A DNA stretch of 64,000 nucleotides from Bacteroidia bacterium (GTDB lineage Bacteria > Bacteroidota > Bacteroidia > B-17B0 > Aurantibacillaceae), in the NCBI GenBank assembly GCA_016787785.1, contig JAEUTO010000006.1, positions 682,001-746,000 on the forward strand, read 5' to 3'. Position numbers and translations under genes: made by a program. The notes under the pieces were generated by a model, which saw nothing but the letters and a program-made list of their open reading frames with translations, did no database searches and was not told the origin of the DNA. Of the stretch, positions 52,671 to 61,536 are shown one piece after another (the stretch's first letter is position 1; the number at the start of each line of letters is the position of its first letter).

Positions 52671-53507
52671 TTAAATGTCTTCACTTAATTCTTCTTCCGA
52701 TTCCTGGATGTTTATCATCCTATCGCTATCACTTATTTTAGTTAAGCCATTGCGTTGTAAAATTTCACGTGCTAAGTTCAAATAACTTGTAGATCCTTTT
52801 CCAATAGCATCGTGCATAATAATTGTTTTTCCAAAGCTTGGTGCTTCTGCTAGCTTCGTATTACGTTGAATAAGCGTATCAAAAACCATGTCCTGGAAAT
52901 GTGTTTTTACTTCTTCAACAACCTGGTTGGCCAGGCGTAAACGTCCGTCATACATCGTTAACAATACGCCTTCAATATCTAAATTGGTATTTAAATGCGC
53001 TTGTACAATTTTAATTGTTTGAAGCAATTTGCCCATTCCTTCTAACGCAAAATACTCGCATTGTACCGGTATAATTACGCTGTCAGCTGCCGATAAAGCA
53101 TTGATAACTGTTAAGCCTAACGAAGGGCAGCAATCTAAAATAATAAAATCGTATTTATCTTTTATTTTATCCAAGGCTTTTTTCATCATGTATTCGCGGT
53201 TGGTTAGGTTCACTAACTCCAGCTCAACACCAACAAGATCTGCATTGGTAGGTAACAAAAATAAATTTGGCGTTTCGGTTTTTAAAATCACATCTTTTGG
53301 ATGCACACTATCAATGATGCACTCATACAACCCTGCTTTTACATTTTGTGGATCGATACCAACGCCTGATGTAGCGTTTGATTGCGGATCTGCATCAACC
53401 AATAATGTTTTGTACTCTAATACAGCAAGGCTTGCTGCTAAATTAATTGCTGTTGTTGTTTTTCCAACGCCACCTTTTTGATTTGCTATTGCTATTATTT
53501 TTCCCAT
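52671..53507 (-). CDS. parA: Chromosome partitioning ATPase ParA/Soj
   Basis: The 278-residue protein has a deviant Walker A (KGGVGKTT, residues 11-18), Walker B-like region [11 protein letters not shown], and the [12 protein letters not shown] segment of the ParA family. It binds nucleoid DNA when ATP-bound and is released by ParB stimulation, driving origin segregation. It is upstream of parB. The start codon is flanked by the direct repeat at 53507-53530. Confidence 0.97.
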   Translation of the reverse strand: MGKIIAIANQKGGVGKTTTAINLAASLAVLEYKTLLVDADPQSNATSGVGIDPQNVKAGLYECIIDSVHPKDVILKTETPNLFLLPTNADLVGVELELVNLTNREYMMKKALDKIKDKYDFIILDCCPSLGLTVINALSAADSVIIPVQCEYFALEGMGKLLQTIKIVQAHLNTNLDIEGVLLTMYDGRLRLANQVVEEVKTHFQDMVFDTLIQRNTKLAEAPSFGKTIIMHDAIGKGSTSYLNLAREILQRNGLTKISDSDRMINIQESEEELSEDI

Positions 53508-53530
53508 TGTGTTCCGTATTTGTGTTCCGT
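53507..53530. repeat. 11-bp direct repeat at the parA start
   Basis: TTGTGTTCCGT occurs at 53507-53517 and again at 53520-53530, a 13-bp period. It fills nearly all of the 25-base gap between parA and the upstream hydrolase gene. Confidence 0.88.
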
Positions 53531-53532
53531 TC

Positions 53533-54213
53533 TTATTTCTTTATTGTTTTGCCAATTTCAAGCAATGTCAGCTCTTTTCCGGATCTGTCAAACTTCGAAA
53601 TAGCTTCTTGCTGATCGATCATTATGTATCCAAAAGTATCATAATGCATTCCAATGATATAGTTACATTTTATAAAATCACTTGCAATGATAGCGTTATC
53701 AACCCCCATCGTAAAATTATCACCTATTGGTAAAAATGCAAAATCAACATTCCTGTAATCGCCAATTAACTTCATATCATAAGTTAAAGCGGTATCACCG
53801 GCGTAATAAAAATTCCCTTCGGTACTTTCTATCACAAAACCCATTGGGTTACCACCATAACTGCCATCGGGCATACTGCTACTATGTTGCGCTACTACAC
53901 ATTTTACGCTGCCAAAATCAAGCCTTACTTTGCCACCGGTATTCATTGGGCGAATTTCAGTAACTCCTTTTTTCTCCAGCCAAACAGATATTTCCCAGTT
54001 ACAAATTACCTTAGCGCCGGTACGTTTTGCTATGCTTTCCGCATCTGCAATATGATCAGCGTGTCCGTGCGAAATAAGTATGTAATCTGCAGGCACTAAA
54101 TTTATATCAATACCACGGGCCAATTCGTTTGGACTAATGAACGGATCGAACAGTAAGTGTTTTCCGTTTATTTCAACGCCAAAGCAAGAATGGCCGTAAT
54201 AAGTAATGTTCAT
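53533..54213 (-). CDS. UPF0173 metal-dependent hydrolase (metallo-beta-lactamase fold)
   Basis: The 226-residue protein carries [19 protein letters not shown] at the start, the metal motif [22 protein letters not shown] and a C-terminal HYDTFG segment. This is the UPF0173 family, whose substrates are not defined. ATG 54213 is chosen over an upstream TTG. It is the first gene of the minus-strand run with parA and parB, only 25 bases before parA. Confidence 0.9.
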   Translation of the reverse strand: MNITYYGHSCFGVEINGKHLLFDPFISPNELARGIDINLVPADYILISHGHADHIADAESIAKRTGAKVICNWEISVWLEKKGVTEIRPMNTGGKVRLDFGSVKCVVAQHSSSMPDGSYGGNPMGFVIESTEGNFYYAGDTALTYDMKLIGDYRNVDFAFLPIGDNFTMGVDNAIIASDFIKCNYIIGMHYDTFGYIMIDQQEAISKFDRSGKELTLLEIGKTIKK

Positions 54214-54331
54214 AAAATGCAAAAAATTGAGTAAAATTGCTGTTTGTAAAATTAAACTAATTAGGCACTTTTAACAGTGTTAGTTTTTAACAAAAGCGGG
54301 AAAGAAAAGCACATTGTGTTAATAAATTTTT

Positions 54332-54859
54332 ATGGAAGAAATTGTAGTGGTAAGCTGTACCAATCGCCAAAACAGTAACACCTTAAAGGTGAGTAAAATA
54401 TACGAAGAGATACTAAAAGCCAAAAAAGTAGATGTTAAAATTTTAGATTTTTGCACTTTGCCTGAAAATGTTGCTTTTAGCGAGGTTTTTGGCAAAAGAA
54501 CAGAATCTTACTCTGCTTTGCTCGAAAAATTTGTGAGTAATAACCGCAAATTTATTTTTGTTGTGCCTGAGTATAACGGCAGTTTTCCGGGCATATTAAA
54601 AACTTTTCTAGATAGTGTTTCGCCAAAGGAATGGAATTTTAAAGACGTATGTCTTGTTGGTGTGTCAACCGGTAGGGCAGGTAATTTAAGGGGTTTGGAG
54701 CATCTTACGGGCATTTTAAATTATTTAAAAATGCATGTGTATTATAACCGTTTACCAATTTCGGTAGTTGATAAAATAATGAACGTGGATGGTAAATTTA
54801 GCGACGAAGGACAGCAGGCAGCCTGTGAAGCGCAGGTAACAGGCTTTTTGGAATACTGA
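54332..54859 (+). CDS. NADPH-dependent FMN reductase family protein
   Basis: The 175-residue flavodoxin-like protein has an FMN phosphate loop region CTNRQNSNTLKVSKI, FVVPEYNGSFPGILKTFLDS (the typical PEYN motif) and GVSTGRAGNLRG. Family members reduce FMN, quinones or azo compounds; the substrate here is unknown. A single gene, convergent with the next one. Confidence 0.9.
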   Translation: MEEIVVVSCTNRQNSNTLKVSKIYEEILKAKKVDVKILDFCTLPENVAFSEVFGKRTESYSALLEKFVSNNRKFIFVVPEYNGSFPGILKTFLDSVSPKEWNFKDVCLVGVSTGRAGNLRGLEHLTGILNYLKMHVYYNRLPISVVDKIMNVDGKFSDEGQQAACEAQVTGFLEY

Positions 54860-54911
54860 TTACAGATGTAAAATGGAATAGGTAAGATGAAAAATGTAAC
54901 GTGATTGTAAA

Positions 54912-55397
54912 CTACAGCTTCCCTTTCACATCTTCCATTTTCGCTGGAGAAAGGTATTTATTCAACCAGGTTTCTTTTAAGGCTTGTTCCCAGTTTTTTA
55001 GATCGTTTTGGTTGTTTATTGAGGTGTTATAAATAATTGTATTCTCCGAAATTAAGTTCTGCTCTAACAATTCTTTGATCTTTGTAGCGTGCACTACTTC
55101 TATCGTATCTCCTTTTTTATACGCTACCAGCAAACGATTTAATAATTCAATTTTAAATTGTGCTTCGGCATCTTTAATAAAACGCGTAAGCTTGTCAATG
55201 CTGCAACCGCTAGCGTTAGTAACCTCTTCGTTAACTTTTACAACAATAATTTTTTCTTTAATAATTTCAAAACTTGCTGTTAATTGCTGTTCATGAGCCG
55301 TCCAGCCTAAAACAAATTTATTACCGGCTTCGGCCAAAGAACTTAATTCTTCTTTTGAAAGTGTTTTGCTTATTATAAAAGCCCAGGCTCTGTTCAT
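54912..55397 (-). CDS. Conserved Bacteroidota protein (often mislabelled ABC transporter ATPase)
   Basis: The 161-residue protein contains RAWAFIISKTLSKEE, FVLGWTAHEQQLTASFEI, NEEVTNASGCSIDKLTRFIKDAE and LLNRLLVAYKKGD. These match a Bacteroidota family that carries the name ABC transporter ATPase in some annotations, although it has no Walker motifs and no nucleotide-binding signature. The function is unknown. It starts three bases after purB and is probably cotranscribed with it. Confidence 0.8.
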   Translation of the reverse strand: MNRAWAFIISKTLSKEELSSLAEAGNKFVLGWTAHEQQLTASFEIIKEKIIVVKVNEEVTNASGCSIDKLTRFIKDAEAQFKIELLNRLLVAYKKGDTIEVVHATKIKELLEQNLISENTIIYNTSINNQNDLKNWEQALKETWLNKYLSPAKMEDVKGKL

Positions 55398-55400
55398 GGT

Positions 55401-56756
55401 TTAAAATATAGGATGTATACCTGTGTAATTATGCGGTGTTATTTCTTTTAATTCTTTTTTGATCTTATCTGAAACATTTAAGCCATTGATAAATTCAATT
55501 AAAGAATCCTGTGTTATGTGCGTATTTGTTCGCGTAAGGTCTTTTAAAGCCTCGTAAGGTTTTGGATAACCCTCGCGCCTTAAAACAGTTTGAATGGCCT
55601 CGGCAACCACGGCCCAGTTGTTTTCAAGGTCGTGCGCCAGCGCTTTTTCATTCAATATTAATTTATTTAGCCCCTTTAAAATACTTGAATACGAAATTAA
55701 CGAATGGGCAAGCGGATTACCTAAATTCCTTAATACAGTGCTATCTGTAAGATCCCGCTGTAATCTTGAGATAGGAAGTTTTGCCGATAAATGTTCAAGC
55801 AAAGCATTGGCAATTCCTAAATTCCCTTCTGCGTTCTCAAAATCAATTGGATTTACCTTGTGTGGCATGGCCGAGGAACCGATCTCTCCTGCTTTTAGTT
55901 TTTGTTTAAAGTATTCCATGCTCACATAGGTCCACACATCTCGACTAAAATCGATCAAAATCGTATTGATCCGTTTTAATGCATCACAGTAGGCACCAAT
56001 GTTATCGTAATGTTCAATTTGTGTAGTGAATTGCGAACGGTTTAACTTTAAAATATTATTTACAAAGTTATTTCCAAATTCTACCCAGTTTTTTGAGGGA
56101 TATGCAATTTGATGCGCATTAAAATTACCGGTTGCGCCGCCAAATTTAGCAGAGAAAGGAATATTTTTTAATTGATTTAATTGTGCATTTAAACGCTCTA
56201 CAAATACATACATCTCTTTTCCTAATTTGGTTGGAGACGCAGGCTGGCCGTGTGTTTTAGCTAATAAAGAAATATCTTTCCATTCCTTACTTAGTGCTGT
56301 TATTTTTTCGATGATACCTTGAAGTGCAGGAATTAATTGCGCATTTGTAGCATCTTTTAACGACAATGGAATGCTTGTGTTATTAATATCCTGCGAGGTT
56401 AACCCAAAGTGTATAAATTCAGAATATTCATTCAAACCAACATCATTTAATTTTTCTTTGATGAAATATTCAACTGCTTTTACATCATGGTTAGTGGTTT
56501 TTTCTGTTTCCTTAATTTTTAATGCGTCTTCAATAGAAAAATTAAGATATATGTCTTTTAACGCTATCTTCTTTGCCACATCAATTTCGGGTAGCTGAGG
56601 CAGGCCAAATTCCGCCAAAGTAATAAAATATTCAATTTCAACTAAAACCCTATATTTTATAAGGCCAAATTCAGAAAAATAAATATCTAATGGCTCGGTA
56701 GTTTTTCTATAACGACCATCAATAGGTGATATTGCAGTTAAAGCTGTTAATTCCAT
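55401..56756 (-). CDS. purB: Adenylosuccinate lyase
   Basis: The 451-residue fumarase/aspartase-superfamily enzyme starts MELTALTAISPIDGRYRKTT and holds TNHDVKAVEYFIKEKL, THGQPASPTKLGKEMYVFV and the signature SSAMPHKVNPIDFENAEGN with the mobile catalytic loop. It works twice in purine synthesis, on SAICAR and on adenylosuccinate. ATG 56756 is chosen because the upstream TTG (56774) overlaps a -7 box. Confidence 0.97.
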   Translation of the reverse strand: MELTALTAISPIDGRYRKTTEPLDIYFSEFGLIKYRVLVEIEYFITLAEFGLPQLPEIDVAKKIALKDIYLNFSIEDALKIKETEKTTNHDVKAVEYFIKEKLNDVGLNEYSEFIHFGLTSQDINNTSIPLSLKDATNAQLIPALQGIIEKITALSKEWKDISLLAKTHGQPASPTKLGKEMYVFVERLNAQLNQLKNIPFSAKFGGATGNFNAHQIAYPSKNWVEFGNNFVNNILKLNRSQFTTQIEHYDNIGAYCDALKRINTILIDFSRDVWTYVSMEYFKQKLKAGEIGSSAMPHKVNPIDFENAEGNLGIANALLEHLSAKLPISRLQRDLTDSTVLRNLGNPLAHSLISYSSILKGLNKLILNEKALAHDLENNWAVVAEAIQTVLRREGYPKPYEALKDLTRTNTHITQDSLIEFINGLNVSDKIKKELKEITPHNYTGIHPIF

Positions 56757-56771
56757 AATTAATATAAACAA

Positions 56772-56779
56772 CAAATTTA
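56772..56779 (-). promoter_or_regulatory. Bacteroidetes -7 box for purB
   Basis: On the minus strand TAAATTTG fits TAnnTTTG and ends 15 bases before the purB ATG. No convincing -33 element is seen. Confidence 0.5.
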
Positions 56780-56820
56780 CTATAAAAAGACGAGTTTTTA
56801 TTTATAAATTGGCGTAAATT

Positions 56821-58251
56821 TTGAATAAACTAATTACATATTTCTTTTTTCTTTCCATTATATCCATTAGTGCCCAAAACAGAAAAATTGATTCTTTACG
56901 ATTACTAAGTAATAAGCCAACTGAAGATACAAATAAAGTTATTGTGTTAACTAATCTTTCAAATAGGTTTAATAAAAGTAGTTTGTTTGACAGTGCAGAA
57001 AAATATGCCAAAGCGGCCATTTTTTTGGCAGAAAAAATAAATTATAAACGCGGACTAGCAGACGCCAATAAGATATCATCATTGTATTTATCAAATACAG
57101 GTAATTATCCAGAAGCATTAAAATATTTAAATAATGCAATTAAAATTTATTTAACGTTAGGCAATAAAGGAGCTATTGCAGGTTGTTATAATCAAACAGG
57201 AAATATTTTTTACAGGCAAGGAAATTACCCAGAGGCTTTGGATGCCCATCTTAAGGCGCTTAAAATACGGTTAGAAAAGAGTGATAGTGTAACAATTGCC
57301 TATTCTTATGTTAATATTGCTAACGTTTATGGTGTTCAGAAACAATTTCAACCGGCTTTAAAAAATTACTTATCCTCTTTAAAAATGCTCGAGCATTCAA
57401 ACGATAAATTAAGCATAGCCAATATAAATTCTAATATTGGGCAAATATATTTAGCAATGAAACAATTTACCGAATCTGAAAAGTATTTTGTTACTGCTTC
57501 CAAAATCATGAATGAGATTGGCGATCAGCAAGGTCTAGCCTTATCGTATATCAATCTGGGTAGTAACTATCGAGAAACCGGCAGGTATCAGGAAGCTTTA
57601 GATAAGGATTTTGAAGGATTAAGGATCGCGCAGGGAATTGGTGAAAAGCAGTACACTTTGCTCGCATTTTATAATATTGGTTTGGTTTACTATTCGTTAA
57701 AAAAATATACTGAAGCTATTAAATTTCAAACGGAAAGTTTTAACTTGAGTGAAGAAATTGGTGATCTGGAAACGGTGAAAGACGCCGCTTTGCAATTAAG
57801 TGATCTATATAGTATCACAAATAAACCTTTGAAAGCCCTCGAATTTTATAAAGCACATATTGCTGCTCGTGATAGTATTTATAACACAGAAAATATCGAA
57901 GAAACAACTCGTTTGGAGATGAATTATGAATTTGAAAAAAAAGAAGCTGCCGCAAAATTATTGCAGGAAAAAAGAGATGCGTTAACGCTAGCGGAAGATA
58001 AAAAACAAAAAATAATTATTTACAGTATTAGTGGTATGTTATTGTTGGTGTTAGGTTTTACAGTTTTTGCTTACCGCAGCAATATGCAAAAACACAAAGC
58101 AAATATTGAGATTTCTAAGCAAAAAGAGGTTATTGAGGAAAAGCAAAAAGAAATTTTAGACAGTATTCGCTATGCTAAAAGAATACAAACAGCCCATTTG
58201 CCCAGCGAAAAATATCTTGATCAAAGTTTAAAAAGGCTGGCAAACAAATAA
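56821..58251 (+). CDS. TPR membrane protein lacking the SpoIIE phosphatase domain of its paralogue
   Basis: The start is TTG (56821), giving a good signal peptide (NKLITYFFFLSIISISA, cut before QNRKID). TPR repeats run from about 35 to 360 (GNYPEALKYLNNAIKIYLTL, then GDQQGLALSYINLGSN). One membrane helix (about 398-417) and a coiled-coil linker EVIEEKQKEILDSIRYAKR follow, ending QTAHLPSEKYLDQSLKRLANK. The paralogue at 3-1646 has the same linker and continues directly into the PP2C domain. Here the stop comes just where that domain would begin. The next gene begins 51 bases later and holds no remnant. It may be a truncated or regulatory-only copy. Confidence 0.85.
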   Translation: MNKLITYFFFLSIISISAQNRKIDSLRLLSNKPTEDTNKVIVLTNLSNRFNKSSLFDSAEKYAKAAIFLAEKINYKRGLADANKISSLYLSNTGNYPEALKYLNNAIKIYLTLGNKGAIAGCYNQTGNIFYRQGNYPEALDAHLKALKIRLEKSDSVTIAYSYVNIANVYGVQKQFQPALKNYLSSLKMLEHSNDKLSIANINSNIGQIYLAMKQFTESEKYFVTASKIMNEIGDQQGLALSYINLGSNYRETGRYQEALDKDFEGLRIAQGIGEKQYTLLAFYNIGLVYYSLKKYTEAIKFQTESFNLSEEIGDLETVKDAALQLSDLYSITNKPLKALEFYKAHIAARDSIYNTENIEETTRLEMNYEFEKKEAAAKLLQEKRDALTLAEDKKQKIIIYSISGMLLLVLGFTVFAYRSNMQKHKANIEISKQKEVIEEKQKEILDSIRYAKRIQTAHLPSEKYLDQSLKRLANK

Positions 58252-58288
58252 ACCATCTTATTTCATGAATTAAAAAGGATAAATTCCT

Positions 58289-58296
58289 TATCTTTG
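58289..58296 (+). promoter_or_regulatory. Bacteroidetes -7 box abutting the mtaB start codon
   Basis: TATCTTTG fits TAnnTTTG and ends five bases before the mtaB ATG (58302). The predicted transcription start falls at or very near the A of the start codon. Confidence 0.5.
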
Positions 58297-58301
58297 CTGC
58301 C

Positions 58302-59648
58302 ATGTCTTTTACTAATAAAACGGTAGCTTTTCACACTCTGGGTTGTAAACTGAATTTTTCAGAAACATCTACTATTGCCCGTTTATTTCAGGAAAAAGGA
58401 TTTATTAAAAAGGATTTTTCGGAAGCTGCAGATGTTTATGTGATAAATACCTGTTCGGTTACCGAAAATGCTGATAAAGAATGTAAATCAATTGTAAAGA
58501 ATGCTCTTGCAAAAAACCCGGATGCTTTTGTTGCCGTTGTTGGTTGTTACGCGCAATTAAAACCTGAAGAGATCTCGAAAATTGAAGGTGTAGATGTTGT
58601 TTTAGGTGCAACCGAAAAATTTAAACTATTGAACTACATTAATTTTTCTGGTAAAAGCACACATGCCGAAATTCATAACTGCGAAATTTCTGAAGCTGAT
58701 TTTTTTGTAGATGCCTATAGCATTGGCGATAGAACGCGCTCATTTTTAAAAGTGCAGGATGGTTGCGATTATTCGTGCACCTTTTGCACCATACCATTAG
58801 CCAGGGGTAAGAGTAGGAGTGACACCATCGAAAATGTAATTGCCAACGCCAACAAAATTGCCGCAAGTGGAGTAAAAGAAATTGTTTTAACAGGTGTGAA
58901 TATTGGTGATTTTGGTTATGGACAAAACATTGATGGTGATGTAAAGAAACGCAAAGAATATACTTTTTTAGATCTTGTAAAAGAATTAGATACTGTTAAT
59001 GGAATTGAACGTTTTCGTATTTCTTCCATAGAACCAAATTTATTAAAGGATGAGATAATTGACTTTGTTTCAACCTCGAATTTATTTGTACCTCATTTTC
59101 ATATTCCTTTGCAAAGTGGCAGTAATGCGGTTTTAAAGCGCATGAAACGCCGTTATCAACGCGAGTTGTATTCTGACAGAGTTGCAAAAATAAAAAGTTT
59201 AATGCCCGATTGTTGTATTGGTGTTGATGTGATAGTTGGTTTTCCCGGCGAGACAGAAGAAGAATTTTTAGAGACCTACAATTTTATTAACGCACTGGAC
59301 ATTTCTTATTTACATGTTTTTACTTATAGCGAGCGGGATAATACAGAGGCTGTTTTAATGGAAAATCCTGTGCCTGTTGCAGAGCGCAAGCGTAGAAATA
59401 AAATGTTACGCATATTATCTGCAAAAAAATTACGTGCTTTTTACGAAAAACAAAAAGGCAAAGCACTAAGTGTAATTTTTGAACATGAAAACAAAAATGG
59501 TTTTATGTTTGGCTTTACGCAAAATTACGTGAAGGTAAAATACCCTTTTGATATTGACCTTTGCAATGTTCCTTTAAATATTACCGTTGGTGATTTTGAT
59601 GAGGATGGTAATATGGGTTGCACAATAACAGAAAATATTCTTGTATAA
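58302..59648 (+). CDS. mtaB: tRNA t6A37 methylthiotransferase MtaB
   Basis: The 448-residue radical-SAM methylthiotransferase has an N-terminal UPF0004 domain with three Cys (HTLGCKLNFSE, INTCSVTENAD, VGCYAQL). The radical-SAM core carries DGCDYSCTFCTIPLARGKSRS (CxxxCxxC) and the C-terminal part is a TRAM-like domain. It converts t6A37 to ms2t6A in tRNAs that read ANN codons. MtaB rather than MiaB is supported by the FHTLGCKLN start and the PLARGKSRS sequence. It converges on the M48 gene with a four-base gap. Confidence 0.94.
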   Translation: MSFTNKTVAFHTLGCKLNFSETSTIARLFQEKGFIKKDFSEAADVYVINTCSVTENADKECKSIVKNALAKNPDAFVAVVGCYAQLKPEEISKIEGVDVVLGATEKFKLLNYINFSGKSTHAEIHNCEISEADFFVDAYSIGDRTRSFLKVQDGCDYSCTFCTIPLARGKSRSDTIENVIANANKIAASGVKEIVLTGVNIGDFGYGQNIDGDVKKRKEYTFLDLVKELDTVNGIERFRISSIEPNLLKDEIIDFVSTSNLFVPHFHIPLQSGSNAVLKRMKRRYQRELYSDRVAKIKSLMPDCCIGVDVIVGFPGETEEEFLETYNFINALDISYLHVFTYSERDNTEAVLMENPVPVAERKRRNKMLRILSAKKLRAFYEKQKGKALSVIFEHENKNGFMFGFTQNYVKVKYPFDIDLCNVPLNITVGDFDEDGNMGCTITENILV

Positions 59649-59652
59649 AGAT

Positions 59653-60450
59653 TTACTGCGGCTTATAATATTTCTTAGCTTCAGGCATAAAAGCTTTAAG
59701 ATCTTTTATCCTTGTTTCATCACTTGGGTGAGTGCTTAAAAGCTCAGGTGGTTTTTGTCCTCCACCTTGCGACATCCTTGTCCAGAAAGCTACTGCAGCC
59801 TCAGGATTGTAACCTGCCATAGCAGCAAAAATAAGCCCCATTTTATCCGCTTCTGTCTCGTGACCTCTACTGTATTTTAAAGTACCTAATGTTGAAGCAA
59901 CACCAAAGGATTGCATAAATAATTGTTGTGTAAGTTGCGGTTTTTGCGAAAGTGCTACCGATAACACAGCGCCCCCTGTTTGCACTAATATTCCCTGGCT
60001 CATACGTTGATTACCGTGACGGGCAACCGCATGGGCAATTTCGTGTCCCATAACTACAGCAAGCGCTTCTTCGGTTTGTGTTACGGGTAAAATACCCGTG
60101 TATACTACAACTTTGCCACCCGGCATACACCAGGCGTTAACTGTATTTTCATCTACCACATTAAATTCCCAGTTAAAACCTTGAAGGTCTTTTGATAAAC
60201 CTTTATCGGCATAAAATTTTTCAACTGCTTTTTGGATCCTTAAACCGCTGCGTTTTACCATCACAACACGTTCATCGCTTGCTGGTAAAGGAGGGTGCTC
60301 TGCCAAAAATTTACCATATTCGGTTAAACTCATGGCCATCATTTCGCTTTCCGGCAAAAGGGTTAATGCACGTTTACCGGTTACAGCATTTTTTGTACAA
60401 GAAGTTAGAATTAGAGAGGCAATAAAAACAGAAACAACTATTTTCTTCAT
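59653..60450 (-). CDS. M48-family metallopeptidase lipoprotein
   Basis: The 265-residue protein has a lipoprotein signal with lipobox LTSC near residue 18, then KNAVTGKRALTLLPESEMM (an N-terminal segment typical of the secreted M48 lipoprotein group) and a zinc site HEIAHAVARHG. A second Glu ligand lies in SRGHETEADKMGL. Relatives of this type (LoiP/BepA-like) serve outer-membrane protein quality control. It probably acts in the periplasm from an outer-membrane anchor. An inverted repeat sits upstream at 60470-60487. Confidence 0.92.
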   Translation of the reverse strand: MKKIVVSVFIASLILTSCTKNAVTGKRALTLLPESEMMAMSLTEYGKFLAEHPPLPASDERVVMVKRSGLRIQKAVEKFYADKGLSKDLQGFNWEFNVVDENTVNAWCMPGGKVVVYTGILPVTQTEEALAVVMGHEIAHAVARHGNQRMSQGILVQTGGAVLSVALSQKPQLTQQLFMQSFGVASTLGTLKYSRGHETEADKMGLIFAAMAGYNPEAAVAFWTRMSQGGGQKPPELLSTHPSDETRIKDLKAFMPEAKKYYKPQ

Positions 60451-60469
60451 ATAAAATTAATTTTTGATG

Positions 60470-60487
60470 TGCATGTACATACATGCA
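60470..60487. promoter_or_regulatory. 18-bp inverted repeat upstream of the M48 gene
   Basis: TGCATGT, four bases (ACAT) and ACATGCA form a symmetric inverted repeat, 19 bases upstream of the M48 start codon. This is suitable for a dimeric repressor or activator, though no binding protein is known. Confidence 0.45.
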
Positions 60488-60514
60488 ATTTTGATACCAT
60501 GTAAATTTTGGATC

Positions 60515-60805
60515 TTAGTTCTCAATTTTTGCAGATAAGCCTCTTTCTAATAAAGCTTCGCAAAGAGGTTTCAGTTTTTTGAAAGTGCCGTTTTTTACTA
60601 CGCATTTACCTGTATAATGAACAAGATAGGTACATTGTTCGGCCTGCAACGCATCATGCTCACAAACTTTAATTAATGATTCGGTCACAAATTCAAAAGT
60701 GTTAACGTCATCATTGTAAAGTAATAAAGCTTTAGTGGCTTCCTCTTTTAAAACCATTTCAATTATTTCCTGTTCAAGAAGCTCTGGTGATTCAAATGGA
60801 TTCAT
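60515..60805 (-). CDS. clpS: ATP-dependent Clp protease adaptor ClpS
   Basis: The 96-residue protein has the ClpS core: YNDDVNTFEFVTESLIKVC (Asp and Asn residues that bind the N-terminal residue of N-degron substrates) and ALQAEQCTYLVHYTGKCVVKNG, with a C-terminal ALLERGLSAKIE strand. It delivers N-degron proteins to the Clp ATPase. The clpC gene lies 0.7 kb away on the same strand, with a lipoprotein gene between on the other strand, so cofunction is plausible though they are not one operon. Confidence 0.93.
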   Translation of the reverse strand: MNPFESPELLEQEIIEMVLKEEATKALLLYNDDVNTFEFVTESLIKVCEHDALQAEQCTYLVHYTGKCVVKNGTFKKLKPLCEALLERGLSAKIEN

Positions 60806-60975
60806 GAATTAAAATATTAGATGATAAAGATATAAAAAAATGACGAGACTTAAGCGCTTTTTTGAGTAATTAACCTGTTAATTTTTAAGTATTTAGCTGC
60901 TAAATTTTGGTCCAACGCTTCATCCAATTTGAAAAGAATAATTCGCAGAGGCAAACTATTTTCTTAAATTTAGTT

Positions 60976-61440
60976 ATGTTGAAAAAAATGATCTATGCAA
61001 TTTTAATTGGTTGCTTGTTTTCCTGCAGTAATGATGGAATGGGCGAGTTTGATAACATCAACACCTCCGACGCTATAAAAGGCATGTTTAATAAATTCGC
61101 AGCACAAGCAAAAAAAGAAGGGTTAGGCTGTAAATTAAAATATGATGCTCGTGCCTTAGAGGGTTTTTGGATAATGGATGGGAGATTAATTGAAGACGAC
61201 AGCTTAAAAAGTATCTACAGTAATTGGGATAAACATAACAAACTAGTGAGTTACACTTTGCGAGACGTGCATGTGTTTCCAATAAATATGACCAATGCGG
61301 TGTATCATTATCAAAGCGAGATCGTTTACACCGATTCTACTGAAGTGGAAAAAACATTAAAGCAACTAGAAAGTGGTGTGGTTACAAAAAGCGGCAATAA
61401 TTGGTATTATCTGAATGGCAATACAAGTAATGTTAATTAA
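60976..61440 (+). CDS. Small lipoprotein of unknown function
   Basis: From ATG 60976 the 154-residue protein begins MLKKMIYAILIGCLFSC, with a lipobox LFSC, then SNDGMGEFDN. An upstream TTG (60907) would give a long charged extension before the signal sequence and is rejected. The mature part is soluble and not recognised as a family; it holds a repeated pattern of charged helices and a strand region YHYQSEIVYTDST. It is divergent from clpS. Confidence 0.78.
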   Translation: MLKKMIYAILIGCLFSCSNDGMGEFDNINTSDAIKGMFNKFAAQAKKEGLGCKLKYDARALEGFWIMDGRLIEDDSLKSIYSNWDKHNKLVSYTLRDVHVFPINMTNAVYHYQSEIVYTDSTEVEKTLKQLESGVVTKSGNNWYYLNGNTSNVN

Positions 61441-61467
61441 CCTATAAATATATTTAATTGAAAAAAT

Positions 61468-61498
61468 AAAAAGCCCCACATTTCTGCAGGGCGTTTTT
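61468..61498. terminator. Possible bidirectional terminator between the lipoprotein gene and clpC
   Basis: GCCC (61473-61476) and GGGC (61489-61492) can pair around a twelve-base loop between A-rich and T-rich flanks. The stem is short, so confidence is low. Confidence 0.35.
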
Positions 61499-61536
61499 GT
61501 TCAAATCTGAGCTATTAAATTTAAGATATAAATTGT

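Noticed and set aside
58252-58301. A frameshifted remnant of a SpoIIE phosphatase domain after the TPR protein
   Set aside because: Only 50 bases separate the two genes, with stop codons and a promoter box in them. No phosphatase motif is readable in any frame.
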